Source: Lachnospiraceae bacterium (lineage in GTDB: Bacteria; Bacillota; Clostridia; Lachnospirales; Lachnospiraceae). Taken from it: a DNA stretch of 56,653 nt. Position numbers and translations under genes: made by a program. The stretch spans positions 1 to 56,653 of the forward strand of contig SVEC01000020.1 of assembly GCA_015057555.1 (NCBI GenBank), written 5' to 3'. Below are positions 18,873-28,832 of this stretch, piece by piece. The notes below the pieces were generated by a model that saw only the letters and a program-made list of their open reading frames with translations, searched no databases and had not been told where the DNA came from. Within the stretch, counting starts at the first letter, position 1; the number at the start of each line of letters is the position of its first letter.

Positions 18873-19602
18873 CTTTCATGCTCTCCTCAACGTGCTTCAC
18901 ATATTGCTGGTTAACAATATTTCTTTTGTTTTCACTAATTTGTAATATAGTTCCATTCATAAGCTGGATGTCACTAAATCTCTTAATTCTTATAAACTTT
19001 AAATTTACTAGTATAGATTGATGTATCCTTAAGAAATCAGATTTTGAGTCAATTAACATATTTTCAACATTATTTATTTTGCCATAGAATTTATACTTTG
19101 TTCCATCAGACAAATGAATTATTATACTTCTCTTACAACTTTCGAAATACATTATATCTTTAAGCAATACTTTGTAATGTACATTGCAGAACTTAAACTT
19201 AAAACACTCCTCACTATCTGATAGCACCCTCTCATACACATCCATAAAATGCTTCTCTATCACTTCATCCTCAAATGGCTTTAACACAAACTGATATGGT
19301 CGTACAGCAAAAGTTTCAATAGCATAATTCTGATAGCTTGTAACATATATAATATTTGCAAGCTCATCTCTTAATCGCAATCGCTTTGCGGCTTCTATAC
19401 CATCTATGTCCTCCATCTCTATATCTAGAAATATTAAATCATAGTATGAGTTACTATTTTCTATACCCCGAACCATAGCGCTACCACTATAGTAAACATC
19501 CTTCTTTATTTTGATATTTTTTTCTTCTGCCAGACTGTCAATTATGGAGCTTATTTTATTTGCAATTAATTCGTCATCATCGCACACGCACACTTTTATC
19601 AT
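18856..19602 (-). CDS. agrA: AgrA-type LytTR response regulator
   Basis: The protein has 248 aa. A receiver domain (about 1-125) carries the acidic pocket CDDDE near the N terminus, phospho-acceptor Asp60 in LIFLDIEM, and the Lys in VLKPF. A LytTR DNA-binding domain occupies about 140-240 (YFESCKRSIIIHLSDG, FLRIHQSILVNL). A TTG at 19617 is in frame, but the ATG at 19602 sits at the proper distance from GGAGGATT, so I use it. It is the first gene of the agrA-agrC pair and the likely activator of the downstream agrD-toxin operon through the repeats at 17482-17512. Confidence 0.9.
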   Translation of the reverse strand: MIKVCVCDDDELIANKISSIIDSLAEEKNIKIKKDVYYSGSAMVRGIENSNSYYDLIFLDIEMEDIDGIEAAKRLRLRDELANIIYVTSYQNYAIETFAVRPYQFVLKPFEDEVIEKHFMDVYERVLSDSEECFKFKFCNVHYKVLLKDIMYFESCKRSIIIHLSDGTKYKFYGKINNVENMLIDSKSDFLRIHQSILVNLKFIRIKRFSDIQLMNGTILQISENKRNIVNQQYVKHVEESMKDERNS

Positions 19603-19737
19603 ATAGTAATCCTCCAACCATACATTAACAAACCTTCATTTCTATTCCAGCTAAATTAATGCTAACAATCCATTGTTTATATAATTCAATATATTATCTT
19701 TGAATATCCATTATTTATGTTATGACTATCCAATTTG

Positions 19738-19743
19738 ATTATA
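19738..19743 (-). promoter_or_regulatory. Predicted -10 box of the agrAC promoter
   Basis: A perfect TATAAT on the minus strand lies about 135 bases upstream of agrA. The -35 region is poor (GCAAAA at 17 bases). The long A/T-rich leader between it and agrA shows nothing else recognisable. Confidence 0.4.
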
Positions 19744-19780
19744 CCATACAATAATTTAAATTTTGCATTTTCAGAACGAA

Positions 19781-19809
19781 CAGTACTTTTTTTCAAACTA
19801 AAGTACTGT
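19781..19809. repeat. Inverted repeat upstream of agrAC
   Basis: CAGTACTTT and AAAGTACTG form a 9-bp inverted repeat with an 11-base loop, about 40 bases upstream of the predicted agrA -10. On the plus strand it is followed by TTTTTG. It could be a regulator site or a terminator facing the agr locus. Confidence 0.4.
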
Positions 19810-19873
19810 TTTTGCCATTTTTGCCATCTTTTCTTTCTTTCGTTATAAAAATCGTTACGTTGGTTGTATAAAA

Positions 19874-19900
19874 ATAGAGGTTCCTAAATAGAAACCTCTA
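19874..19900 (-). terminator. Intrinsic terminator after gdpD
   Basis: Reading the minus strand, AGAGGTTTC pairs with GAACCTCT around a short loop and is followed by ATTTTTAT, about 40 bases after the gdpD stop. Confidence 0.75.
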
Positions 19901-19936
19901 AACACTTATCACATATTATTCATCAAGCCTTCTTAC

Positions 19937-21778
19937 CTAATACTCCTCTATCAGCCTTCCCAGCCAATCCGAAAACAGCGATTCATTAGCACCATATATT
20001 ATCTCCTTGGCCTCATATGGCACATCTGTGATGATGCTATCCACGTCTAAAAGTAACAAATTCTTTATCTTAGTTTCCGTGTTAACTGTCCACACATGTA
20101 TATCCTTACCAAAGCCGTGTATCTTCTTTACCAGGTCTTTATTTACAAAGTTGTGCCTTACGCTGTAGCCGTCCACATACTCCATATCCTGGAAGTTTCC
20201 GTATACTACGTAGAGGATATAGATGGTTTTTATGTCTGGGTTTAGCATCTTCACCTGCATAAGCACATCCTGCTCTGATGATGCCACCACGCAGCTGTCT
20301 TGAAATTCGTATTCTTCGATGAGGGCTACAACATTTTCCACATAGTTATCATAGTAGTCCTCTGGCTTTAGCTCTATGTTGTAGAAGATGTCATTCTCCT
20401 TGGCGTAGGCTATGGCTTCCTCTAAGGTTGGAACTTTTTCTCCTGCATATTCCTCAGAGAAGTCACTGCCTGGGTCTAGAGTTAACACATAGTCGTAGCT
20501 AACCTCTCCCACCAGCTTATCTACACCTGTAGTACGAAATAGTGACTCGTCGTGCATAAGCACCAGCACACCGTCCTTTGTCTGTCTTACATCTATCTCC
20601 ACTATATCTGCCTGATTGTCCACCGCCAGTTTTATGGCTGCCATGGTATTTTCCGGAGCATGTTTACTGTCTCCTCTGTGAGCCGTAACCAGAGCTCTAG
20701 TGGAATAATACATATCAAGCTCTATCCTGTTATTGATGCTCAGGTAAATATATAATCCATTTAACAGGATACCAAATACCACTATGGCCCCGTAGGCAAT
20801 CTTATTGCGGGCGGATATGTTTATATCCTTTCTATTATCCTCTATATCCTCTATGCGCTCTCTACGTCTTTGGCTAACCTCCTCATTGTCACACTCCTCC
20901 TCATATCTGTAGAAGCAGGCACAGATATATGAGTATATCAATGGTGTGGATATCACAGAGAACGTTATGTAAACCACAAAGAATACAATCTCCACTACTA
21001 TATCTATACCGAAGCTCAGTGCCTTTGAGCTGATAAACTTTGATAGCACCCCTGCTGCCGCCAGGGAAAATACTGTCTCTAGCAGGAACATAATTGCCAC
21101 CAGTGCTACATTTAAAAATATTACTCCTAGGAATATTCCTATGGCATGACGTTTCATCACCTTCTTACTTAGGTTAACTGCTTCACCAAACTTAAATCTG
21201 TGCAACGTAAAATAATTCAGTGAGAATATTCTAAGCACTGCAAACACGCAAACTACAAAATATATTACAAGGGCAATGGCTATGCCTCTTTCATTCATTT
21301 TTATAAACTGTCTGAAGAACTCTGGCATATGAAGTCCGAAAAGTGAGCCAGAAAGCATTACTGAAAATGTTACTGGCAGCACTGCCAGAACATAGAATAT
21401 AATTCCCATATTTCTAGGGCTTATTACTCGAAATGCATGAAAAAAACCTCTGATAAGTAACACAAGAGGGTTGGTCTTTTCCCCTCTCTTAGAATAATCT
21501 AAGGCGCAGATTATACCACATATATTAACTAAAAAGAACATAGCAAATATCAGAATTATCAGGAAGAAACAGGCATAGGTGGATGGCTTGGTAAAATAAA
21601 GCATCATAGTGCCTGAATACAGATAATTAAGACCTGCTATGTCTATGGAATAATTAAGCACGCTGTACACTACAGGCGCAAGTATAGCTATTGAGATAAT
21701 CTTATGCATTATCTCAAACAAAATAACAGAGGAGAGATTGAATTTTAATAAAGCTATGCCTTCTTTGAAATTCTTCAT
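19937..21778 (-). CDS. Membrane-anchored glycerophosphodiester phosphodiesterase
   Basis: The protein has 613 aa. The first 350 residues hold about seven or eight membrane helices of the GDPD-membrane type. The C-terminal GDPD TIM-barrel (about 365-605) has the catalytic signature AHRGDSKHAPENT, the metal-binding EIDVRQTKDG and LMHDESLFRTT. It should hydrolyse glycerophosphodiesters, possibly from lipids or lipoteichoic acid, to glycerol-3-phosphate and an alcohol on the outer membrane face. It follows queA by about 20 bases with GGAGGAGAG before its ATG, so it is the last gene of the pheST operon and may be partly under T-box control. Confidence 0.9.
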   Translation of the reverse strand: MKNFKEGIALLKFNLSSVILFEIMHKIISIAILAPVVYSVLNYSIDIAGLNYLYSGTMMLYFTKPSTYACFFLIILIFAMFFLVNICGIICALDYSKRGEKTNPLVLLIRGFFHAFRVISPRNMGIIFYVLAVLPVTFSVMLSGSLFGLHMPEFFRQFIKMNERGIAIALVIYFVVCVFAVLRIFSLNYFTLHRFKFGEAVNLSKKVMKRHAIGIFLGVIFLNVALVAIMFLLETVFSLAAAGVLSKFISSKALSFGIDIVVEIVFFVVYITFSVISTPLIYSYICACFYRYEEECDNEEVSQRRRERIEDIEDNRKDINISARNKIAYGAIVVFGILLNGLYIYLSINNRIELDMYYSTRALVTAHRGDSKHAPENTMAAIKLAVDNQADIVEIDVRQTKDGVLVLMHDESLFRTTGVDKLVGEVSYDYVLTLDPGSDFSEEYAGEKVPTLEEAIAYAKENDIFYNIELKPEDYYDNYVENVVALIEEYEFQDSCVVASSEQDVLMQVKMLNPDIKTIYILYVVYGNFQDMEYVDGYSVRHNFVNKDLVKKIHGFGKDIHVWTVNTETKIKNLLLLDVDSIITDVPYEAKEIIYGANESLFSDWLGRLIEEY

Positions 21779-21797
21779 ACTCTCCTCCTTTTTTATT

Positions 21798-22823
21798 TTA
21801 TAATATAATCATAGCATCTCCAAAGGAGAAAAATCTATACTTTTCTTCCACAGCAACCTTATATGCCCCAATCACCTTCTCTCTGTCATAGAGAGCCGAT
21901 ACCAGCATAAGAAGTGTAGACTCTGGAAGGTGGAAGTTTGTTATAAGTCTATCCACACATTTAAACTTATATCCAGGATATATAAATATCTCTGTCCAGC
22001 CACTGCAAGGCTTGATGGTTCCATCCTCTGCTGCCGCAGTTTCTAGAGTTCTGGTGCTGGTGGTTCCTACAGATATTATCTTGCCACCATTTTTCTTAGT
22101 TTCATTGATAGTATCAGCCGCTTCCTCATCTATCATATAAAACTCACTGTGCATATGGTGTTCTAATATATTCTCCACCTTTACAGGTCTAAAGGTTCCA
22201 AGTCCCACATGAAGAGTTACTCTGGCAATCTTAACACCCATAGCCTTTAACTGCTCAAGTAATTCATCTGTAAAATGGAGTCCCGCCGTAGGTGCAGCTG
22301 CTGAGCCTGTGTGCTTAGCGTACACTGTCTGATATCTGTTCTTATCCTCTAGATGGTGCGTGATATATGGTGGAAGTGGCATCTGACCAAGCTCATCTAA
22401 TACCTCCTCGAATATACCCTCATACTCAAAACGCACCAGACGATTTCCCTCTTCTACCACATCAGTAACCTCGCCTATAAGCTTGCCATCTCCAAAGCTT
22501 ATCCTTGCACCAGGTCTAGCCTTCTTGCCTGGCTTAACCAGAGTCTCCCAGGTTTTATCATCATGGCGCTTAAGGAGAAGCACCTCAATGGATGCTCCTG
22601 TTCCTTCCTTTGCACCTATAAGTCTTGCCGGAAGCACTTTGGTATCATTGATAACCAAACAGTCCCCTGGATTTATATATTCAGTTATGTCTCTAAAATG
22701 CTTATGAGCTATAGAATCATCTTCTCTATTTAGAACCATCAGTCTGGAATCACTTCTCTTAAGAAGTGGGTCCTGAGCGATTAGCTCCTCCGGAAGCTCA
22801 TAATTAAAATCACTTAATTTCAT
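21798..22823 (-). CDS. queA: S-adenosylmethionine:tRNA ribosyltransferase-isomerase QueA
   Basis: QueA transfers and rearranges the ribosyl part of SAM onto preQ1 in tRNA to make epoxyqueuosine. At 341 aa it has the family length. Family motifs are present: the N-terminal [31 protein letters not shown] in the active-site region, and [11 protein letters not shown] with [15 protein letters not shown] near the C terminus. It lies 2 bases after pheT and before gdpD. Co-transcription with Phe-tRNA synthetase genes is probably a matter of operon packing. Confidence 0.95.
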   Translation of the reverse strand: MKLSDFNYELPEELIAQDPLLKRSDSRLMVLNREDDSIAHKHFRDITEYINPGDCLVINDTKVLPARLIGAKEGTGASIEVLLLKRHDDKTWETLVKPGKKARPGARISFGDGKLIGEVTDVVEEGNRLVRFEYEGIFEEVLDELGQMPLPPYITHHLEDKNRYQTVYAKHTGSAAAPTAGLHFTDELLEQLKAMGVKIARVTLHVGLGTFRPVKVENILEHHMHSEFYMIDEEAADTINETKKNGGKIISVGTTSTRTLETAAAEDGTIKPCSGWTEIFIYPGYKFKCVDRLITNFHLPESTLLMLVSALYDREKVIGAYKVAVEEKYRFFSFGDAMIIL

Positions 22824-22825
22824 AA

Positions 22826-25252
22826 CTAACCTCTAATTTCAATTCCCATCTTTGAAAGCTCCTTAAGAAGCTTATCGATGATAGCACTTACCTCGCTATC
22901 CTCAAGAGTTCTATCCTTTGCTCTAAATGTCATAGTGTAAGCAACTGACTTCTTACCTGCAGCTACCTGCTCACCCTCGTATACATCAAAGAGCTTGTAG
23001 GACTCAAGAAGCTTACCGCCACATTTCTTAATAACTGCCTCTATCTGACCTACGAAGATTGACTTGTCAACTACAAGACTTAAGTCTCTAGTCATACCTG
23101 GGAATTTAGCGATACCCTCGTACTTTCTGTCAAAGGTAGAAAGCATAGTAACTGTAGCCATATCTATAACTGCCACGATAACGTCAGCCTTAATCTTGTA
23201 GTTGTCACCAACCTCTGGATGAAGCTGTCCTAAGTAACCGATGTTAAGGTTACCCTTCTTAATATTAGCCTGACGACCTGGGTGAAGGAATGGATGCTCA
23301 GTTGTTGGCTCGTATACGCAGTCCTTGCCGAAACCAAGCTTGTCACATAACTCCTCGATAACACCCTTCATAGTGAAGAAGTCACCTGCGCCGTACATTC
23401 CCATAGTAAGCTTCAGCTTCTCCTCTGGAAGCTCTGTAAGTGGAAGTGCCTTAGGTATATATATATTTGCAAGCTCATAAAGTCTTGCATCCTTATTCTT
23501 TCTGTTATAGTTAGTTGCAAGAGATGTGAGAAGTCCATTTAAGGAGATAGTTCTCATAATTGAGAAATCCTCTCCAAGTGGGTTCATAATCTCGATTGCA
23601 TTTCTGTATTCTGAATCCTCTGGTATAAGAAGCTTATCGAATACCTTTGGACTCTCAAATGAGTAGCACATAGCTCCTGAGAAGCCATTTGCCTCACAAA
23701 TATTTCTAGCCACATCATTGATTCTCTCTGGGTATGATTTCTTACCTGTAGTTGACTCACCACGTGGAAGGGTTACAGGGATGTTATCATATCCGTAGAA
23801 ACGAGCAACCTCCTCTGCAAGGTCTGCCATACAGTTAAGGTCCTGTCTAAATGTAGGAATTGTAAGCATATTAGTATTTGCATCATACTTAAGACCAAGC
23901 TTGTCAAAGTACTTAAGCATCTGCTCAGCACTTACATCTGTACCAAGAAGGTTGTTCATCTTCTCTGGCTCAAATGGCAGCTCCTTGTCATATACAGGAT
24001 TAGCGTAAGCGTCAACCACACCGTCTACAACCTTACCACAGCCTAGCTCCTCAATAAGCTGACATGCTCTGTTAATGGCCTCAAGGGCAAGGTTTGGATC
24101 AAGTCCCTTAACGAACTTAGAGGATGCGTCTGTGCTAAGACCAATTCTCTTAGATGAAAGTCTTATGTTAGTTCCGTCGAAGCAGGCTGCCTCGAAGAGA
24201 AGTGTCTTAATGTTATCAGTTACCATAGAGTTTTCACCACCCATGATACCTGCGATAGCAACCTCCTTCTCACCGTCGCATATCATAAGAACGTCCTTAT
24301 CAAGTGTTCTCTCCTGACCGTCAAGGGTAACGAACTTGTCACCATCATTTGCACGTCTAACAATAATCTTGTTACCAGCTATAGTATCAAGGTCAAATGC
24401 GTGCATTGGCTGACCATACTCCTCCATAACATAGTTAGTTATGTCAACCAAATTGTTGATTGAACGAATTCCCTGAGCAGCAAGTCTCTCTCTCATCCAC
24501 TTAGGTGATGGTCCAATCTTAATATCTGTAACTACTCTTGCCACATATCTTGGGCAAAGATCAGTATCCTTAACCTCAACTGAGATGTAGTCATTAACAT
24601 TTCCACCAGAGCCCTTAACCTCTACTACAGGAGGGATGAACTCCTTGTCAAATGTAGCTGCAACCTCTCTAGCCATACCTATCATAGAGAAGCAGTCTAC
24701 TCTATTTGAAGTAATCTCGTACTCCACTACTGCATCATTAAGTCCAAGTGCTGCCACTGCGTCATCACCAGGCTTAACACCTGAATCCTCTGGGAATACG
24801 TATACTCCATCCTCTGGTGCCTCTGGATAGAAATCTCTGGATGAGCCAAGCTCCTCGATACCGCACATCATACCATTTGACTCTACACCACGAAGCTTAC
24901 CCTTCTTAATCTTAATTCCATCTGGGTACTCATTGCTATCACCATGAGCTGCTGCAACCTTACCACCGTCAAGAACTACAGGGATTACATCTCCCACCTT
25001 AACATTCTTAGCTCCGGTTACAATCTGAATAGTCTCCGCACCAATATTTACCTGACATACTACAAGCTTGTCAGCGTCTGGGTGCTGCTCCATAGTCTCA
25101 ATCTTACCTACTACTATCTTCTCAAGATTCTTATCCTTCTTCTCGTAGCACTCAACATGTGAGCCTGAAAGAGTCATCTTGTCTACAAATTCATTTATCT
25201 CCACGTCCAAATCAGGAACGTATGCTTTAATCCATGAAATCGGTGTATTCAT
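22826..25252 (-). CDS. pheT: Phenylalanyl-tRNA synthetase beta subunit
   Basis: At 808 aa it is full length for bacterial PheT. Visible parts are the N-terminal EMAP/OB-type tRNA-binding domain (about 40-150, ending near [14 protein letters not shown]), the B3/B4 editing domain (about 210-390), B5 (about 405-475, ending in [18 protein letters not shown]), the catalytic-like core, and the C-terminal anticodon-binding domain (about 715-807, [12 protein letters not shown]). It forms the alpha2-beta2 enzyme with PheS, encoded 23 bases upstream. No truncation or unusual residue was noticed. Confidence 0.97.
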   Translation of the reverse strand: MNTPISWIKAYVPDLDVEINEFVDKMTLSGSHVECYEKKDKNLEKIVVGKIETMEQHPDADKLVVCQVNIGAETIQIVTGAKNVKVGDVIPVVLDGGKVAAAHGDSNEYPDGIKIKKGKLRGVESNGMMCGIEELGSSRDFYPEAPEDGVYVFPEDSGVKPGDDAVAALGLNDAVVEYEITSNRVDCFSMIGMAREVAATFDKEFIPPVVEVKGSGGNVNDYISVEVKDTDLCPRYVARVVTDIKIGPSPKWMRERLAAQGIRSINNLVDITNYVMEEYGQPMHAFDLDTIAGNKIIVRRANDGDKFVTLDGQERTLDKDVLMICDGEKEVAIAGIMGGENSMVTDNIKTLLFEAACFDGTNIRLSSKRIGLSTDASSKFVKGLDPNLALEAINRACQLIEELGCGKVVDGVVDAYANPVYDKELPFEPEKMNNLLGTDVSAEQMLKYFDKLGLKYDANTNMLTIPTFRQDLNCMADLAEEVARFYGYDNIPVTLPRGESTTGKKSYPERINDVARNICEANGFSGAMCYSFESPKVFDKLLIPEDSEYRNAIEIMNPLGEDFSIMRTISLNGLLTSLATNYNRKNKDARLYELANIYIPKALPLTELPEEKLKLTMGMYGAGDFFTMKGVIEELCDKLGFGKDCVYEPTTEHPFLHPGRQANIKKGNLNIGYLGQLHPEVGDNYKIKADVIVAVIDMATVTMLSTFDRKYEGIAKFPGMTRDLSLVVDKSIFVGQIEAVIKKCGGKLLESYKLFDVYEGEQVAAGKKSVAYTMTFRAKDRTLEDSEVSAIIDKLLKELSKMGIEIRG

Positions 25253-25275
25253 AATTCTTATTTCCTTTCTATATA

Positions 25276-26295
25276 TTAGAACTGGTTAAGGAACCTAGTG
25301 TCGTTTTCATACAAAAGTCTCATATCATCTATCTCGTACTTAAGAAGTGTTACTCTCTCAAGTCCGATACCAAATGCAAAGCCTGAATACTCATTAGGGT
25401 CGATACCACACATCTCAAGCACGTGTGGGTGAACCATACCACAGCCAAGAATCTCAATCCAGCCGCTACCCTTACATACTCTACAGCCCTTACCGCCACA
25501 TTTAAAGCAAGTTATGTCAACCTCTGCTGATGGCTCAGTAAATGGGAAATGATGTGGTCTAAACTTAGTCTTTGTCTTCTCTCCAAAGAACTCCTTAGCG
25601 AACTGGTCTAAGGTTCCCTTAAGGTCTGCCATAGTGATATTCTTATCTATTACAAGTCCCTCTACCTGATGGAAGGATGGTGAATGTGTTGCATCTACCT
25701 CGTCTGAACGGAATACTCTACCTGGAGAAAGAATTCTAATAGGAAGCTTACCCTGCTCCATGATTCTCGCCTGTACAGGTGAGGTCTGAGTTCTAAGAAG
25801 AATCTCCTTATTAATATAAAATGTATCCTGCTCATCCTTTGCTGGGTGATTCTCAGGAATATTAAGTAACTCGAAATTGTACTTGTCGTACTCTATTTCT
25901 GGTCCCTCTACAACTTCGTAGCCCATACCGATAAATACTCTCTCCAAATCCTCAAGAGCTATCTGGTTTGGATGTCTATGTCCATCCATCTTCTTAACAC
26001 CTGGAAGAGTTACGTCGATAGTCTCTCTCTTCATCTTCTCAGCTCTTGCTGCTCTAGTGATTGCAGTAGTCTTAGCCTCTAAGCTGGCCTCAATCTCCTG
26101 ACGTGCATCATTTACCATCTGACCAACCTTTGGTCTATCCTCTGGTGCTACGTCCTTCATACTCTTTAAAACCTGTGTAAGCTCACCCTTCTTACCAAGG
26201 ATTGCAACCTTAATGTCGTTAAGAGCATTTATATCTGTTGCAGCCTCAATGTTAGCAAGAGTAGATTCAGTAATGTTTTGAAGTTTCTCTTTCAT
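25276..26295 (-). CDS. pheS: Phenylalanyl-tRNA synthetase alpha subunit
   Basis: This is the catalytic subunit that charges tRNA-Phe (339 aa, normal length). An N-terminal coiled coil (about 1-85) precedes the class II core with motif 2 (about 200, RVFRSDEVDATHSPSFHQ) and motif 3 (GFAFGIGLERVTLL near 310). The Phe pocket region FTEPSAEVD is present, followed by a Cys-rich FKCGGKGCRVC segment. AGGAGG precedes the ATG. It is the first gene of the operon, about 220 bases downstream of the T-box terminator. Confidence 0.97.
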   Translation of the reverse strand: MKEKLQNITESTLANIEAATDINALNDIKVAILGKKGELTQVLKSMKDVAPEDRPKVGQMVNDARQEIEASLEAKTTAITRAARAEKMKRETIDVTLPGVKKMDGHRHPNQIALEDLERVFIGMGYEVVEGPEIEYDKYNFELLNIPENHPAKDEQDTFYINKEILLRTQTSPVQARIMEQGKLPIRILSPGRVFRSDEVDATHSPSFHQVEGLVIDKNITMADLKGTLDQFAKEFFGEKTKTKFRPHHFPFTEPSAEVDITCFKCGGKGCRVCKGSGWIEILGCGMVHPHVLEMCGIDPNEYSGFAFGIGLERVTLLKYEIDDMRLLYENDTRFLNQF

Positions 26296-26344
26296 CTTTG
26301 TTCCTCCTAATAAAAATAATTATGGTACCGATTGTATCTAATAA

Positions 26345-26512
26345 TTACATCGCAACGCTACGCGTCGCTCAGTGATGTACGCTCGCCAAATGTATTCCCC
26401 TGTAAACAGGTGAATCGTGGTATAAGCAGACACTTTCGTTTGTAACTATGTCACACAAAGTGTCTGCTTATACCGCAATTCGTGCTTTGCACGAATCCGC
26501 TTGGCTCGCTAG
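26345..26512. repeat. Palindromic repeat block between T-box and pheS
   Basis: A perfect 18-bp inverted repeat (GGTATAAGCAGACACTTT at 26419-26436, arm at 26457-26474, 20-base loop) is followed by a second hairpin (ATTCGTGC with GCACGAAT, 26478-26496). An imperfect GC-rich stretch lies at 26345-26395. It lies after the T-box terminator and before the pheS ribosome site, and is not part of the usual T-box fold. It looks like an inserted REP/MITE-type element that would form long hairpins in the mRNA. Confidence 0.7.
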
Positions 26513-26514
26513 AC

Positions 26515-26790
26515 ACAAAAAAAGTTACAACCCATCCTCCTAAGGGACGAATTATAACTTCCGCGGTACCACCCTGATTCGATTATATAAAATCGCACTC
26601 AATATGTGCGTAACGTGCACTAACGATATACCCTACTTATGCGTGGCCATCACCACCCAATTGTTCAAGCATACAGCTCCGGTGTGAAAATGAGATTAAC
26701 ACTTTTCCATAGCAGGGTTTTCAGCCAAGCCCCCACCTCTCTGTAAGGAGTTATTAATCCTTGTTGCACCATCATAGCTTTTAATTATTA
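26515..26790 (-). promoter_or_regulatory. T-box leader (tRNA-Phe) of pheST
   Basis: Reading the minus strand, the conserved T-box GGTGGTACCGCGG lies at about 26560-26574. It is followed by the AAGTTATAA ... TTGTAACTT terminator stem with its T-run (26515-26560). In Stem I the specifier is UUC, a Phe codon, at 26686-26688, followed by ACACC in the usual context. Uncharged tRNA-Phe should stabilise the antiterminator and allow pheS-pheT-queA-gdpD transcription. The leader start near 26790 is approximate. Confidence 0.92.
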
Positions 26791-26842
26791 ACTTACAGTT
26801 ACATATTCTAACAAGGGAATTTGTTTAAGTCAAGAGGGTAAA

Positions 26843-26869
26843 AGGGGATTTTAACCCTTAAAATCCCCT
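26843..26869 (-). terminator. Intrinsic terminator overlapping a stop codon
   Basis: AGGGGATTTTAA and TTAAAATCCCCT form a perfect 12-bp stem with a 3-base loop, followed on the minus strand by TTTTACC. The stop codon of the upstream gene is within the stem. Confidence 0.8.
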
Positions 26870-27781
26870 AATATTTTCCACTACCTCATCTATAAAATCC
26901 TCATCAGCAAAATCTATCTCATAAAACAGTAGTCCCGGATTAGATATGGTGAGTCTGTAAACTGTCTCTTCTCCCTTTTTGCCAGCTGTCTTCTCTGTTA
27001 GGTTCTTAGACATATATTTTACCTCATCCAGCTTAACTACCACCGTTTTAAGAAGATAGCTAACCACTAGATAGTTCTTAGTAACATATACATTTTCCCT
27101 CTTGAGAAAGAGGTTTTTCTTAAGCTCATAGTTTATGGCCTTTATCTCCTTAGTAACATTTCCGTAGATTTCTAATTGCTTAGACTGGGAATGTATAGCA
27201 GGGAAGATTATTACTAATATTACATAAAATATGAGTAACCCACATGCAATAGCCGGTGATATGCAAAGAAGATACACTAATGATATATATGCCCTAGGAT
27301 AATCCAATTCGCTGATTACATAGTGAGAATAATAATTCTCTACTAATTCCTCCTTAATTCCTGCTGTGGACACAAGCTTGTTCACTATATGAGTTATGGA
27401 TATATTATCTTTAATTATCTCACCCTTAACAGTGTATTCATCTATATAGCTTTCCGGACTTGTGGTCTCTATAATAAAAAAGCTCATATAACCATTATCA
27501 GTAGAATAATAATAAGCTCCCTTAAGCTCACCATCTATATAATAATCGTAGCCTGAGTAGTATAAGTGTTTAGCATCATAGGTAGCTAGCTTGGTGTCTG
27601 CCTCATACATATACTCTAGTCTACCATTGTAGTCTGCCACCCCTGTTATATCCTCACATTCCAAGCTACTAAACACAGGATATCTAAGTAGCAGTATAGA
27701 AAGCACAACAAATACTGCTATAGCAGGTCCCACCACAGCAAGAGTATTCTTAAGTAATAATCTCTGAAACTTTTTAATCAT
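26858..27781 (-). CDS. Unknown membrane protein with two helices
   Basis: The protein has 307 aa and I do not recognise it with confidence. One membrane helix is near the N terminus (about 13-32) and a second at about 170-193 (YLLCISPAIACGLLIFYVILVII). Between them is an extracellular Tyr-rich domain of about 130 residues, and after them a cytoplasmic beta-rich domain (about 205-307) ending in a PH-like pattern. The ATG is preceded by TTAGGAGAG. It is monocistronic, with its own terminator, upstream of the T-box leader. Confidence 0.7.
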   Translation of the reverse strand: MIKKFQRLLLKNTLAVVGPAIAVFVVLSILLLRYPVFSSLECEDITGVADYNGRLEYMYEADTKLATYDAKHLYYSGYDYYIDGELKGAYYYSTDNGYMSFFIIETTSPESYIDEYTVKGEIIKDNISITHIVNKLVSTAGIKEELVENYYSHYVISELDYPRAYISLVYLLCISPAIACGLLIFYVILVIIFPAIHSQSKQLEIYGNVTKEIKAINYELKKNLFLKRENVYVTKNYLVVSYLLKTVVVKLDEVKYMSKNLTEKTAGKKGEETVYRLTISNPGLLFYEIDFADEDFIDEVVENIRGF

Positions 27782-27930
27782 GCTACTCTCCTAAAGTATT
27801 TCTTTCATTATCATAAATAATGCTCTCTTATATTATCATTTATCAAGTCGCTAATCAATATTTTAGTTTTTATTAACATTTCTTGCCACTATGAATACTA
27901 TAAACTATACAAATAATTTGGAGGCTTATT

Positions 27931-28209
27931 ATGAGCGATTTATCAGCAACTTCTTGCGGCTGCGGCTGCAACGGACTCTTTGGTTCAAACTACGGTGGAA
28001 ATGGTGGCGGATGCTCATGCATCATTATCATCCTTCTTCTCCTCAGCTTTTGTGGCGGAAATAACAATGGTTTCTTTGGTGGTAATGGTTGCAACGATGG
28101 CTGTGACAACGGCTGTAGCTGCATCTGGATCATCCTTATCCTTCTCTTCTTCTGCAACAACAACAATGGAAGCTATTCTAACAACAATGGTTGTGGCTGT
28201 GGCTGCTAA
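27931..28209 (+). CDS. Cys/Gly/Asn-rich small protein with duplicated hydrophobic core
   Basis: The protein has 92 aa, with about 17 Cys and many Gly and Asn. Two similar units stand out: CSCIIIILLLLSFCGG (about 28-43) and CSCIWIILILLFFCNN (about 63-78), each a hydrophobic run flanked by CxC and C, with CGCGC at both ends of the protein. Similar Clostridial proteins are annotated as chorion-class high-cysteine proteins, a name without functional evidence. A role in a spore coat or other disulfide-linked layer is possible. TTGGAGG precedes the ATG. It heads a plus-strand cluster with two unknown proteins. Confidence 0.75.
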   Translation: MSDLSATSCGCGCNGLFGSNYGGNGGGCSCIIIILLLLSFCGGNNNGFFGGNGCNDGCDNGCSCIWIILILLFFCNNNNGSYSNNNGCGCGC

Positions 28210-28319
28210 TATGTAGCTAACTCACGGGCAGGAGCTATATGCTCTTGCCCAATTTTATGATAGGTCATAAACCCCATATAAGCCACATATAAATATGATA
28301 ACAGGGCAAGGTGTCAGTC

Positions 28320-28823
28320 ATGGACTTTAATCTTAACTTCCATCCTTTGGACAATTTAATAAAGGATAAAACCTCCTTTTGGCTAGAAGCCTTGGTTCCC
28401 TTCGTTGACTACAAATACAAAAAGTATCTGATATTGTACATAAAATACAAGGAGATAACAGCTATTATGTCTGCCCTAGATGACATTGCCTACGTGGAAA
28501 GTCAGGGCTTTAACTGCAAGGCCCGCAGCATAGATGATGTAATCAATGGATTGGCAGGCTTTATGCCACGAGACTTCTCAGAAAATATAAAGCAAATGAA
28601 AAATATGATTGATATGATGAATCTAATGAATACTATGGATTCTGGTGGATACAACCTGGATGGATTAAATTCTATGTTTTCTACAAATAATCCGACCTCC
28701 TCAAATAATAACAACCTTAATGACTTTAATTCATCTATGGAAGACCACAGCTTCACCCACCATAAGTCCAAGGACGATAACCTGTTAGATAGTATACTAA
28801 ATATTCTAGACCATGAACAATAA
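28320..28823 (+). CDS. Unknown protein with Asn-rich tail
   Basis: The protein has 167 aa from the ATG at 28320, which sits 7 bases after AAGGTG; a GTG at 28311 is in frame but lacks a spaced ribosome site. An alpha-helical first part (to about 95) is followed by a Met-rich helix (MKNMIDMMNLMNTMD) and then an Asn/Ser-rich linker ending in a short helix. No domain was recognised and no signal peptide is present. It sits 110 bases after the Cys-rich gene and 9 bases before the next gene, so a shared role is likely. Confidence 0.7.
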   Translation: MDFNLNFHPLDNLIKDKTSFWLEALVPFVDYKYKKYLILYIKYKEITAIMSALDDIAYVESQGFNCKARSIDDVINGLAGFMPRDFSENIKQMKNMIDMMNLMNTMDSGGYNLDGLNSMFSTNNPTSSNNNNLNDFNSSMEDHSFTHHKSKDDNLLDSILNILDHEQ

Positions 28824-28832
28824 GGAGATCAT

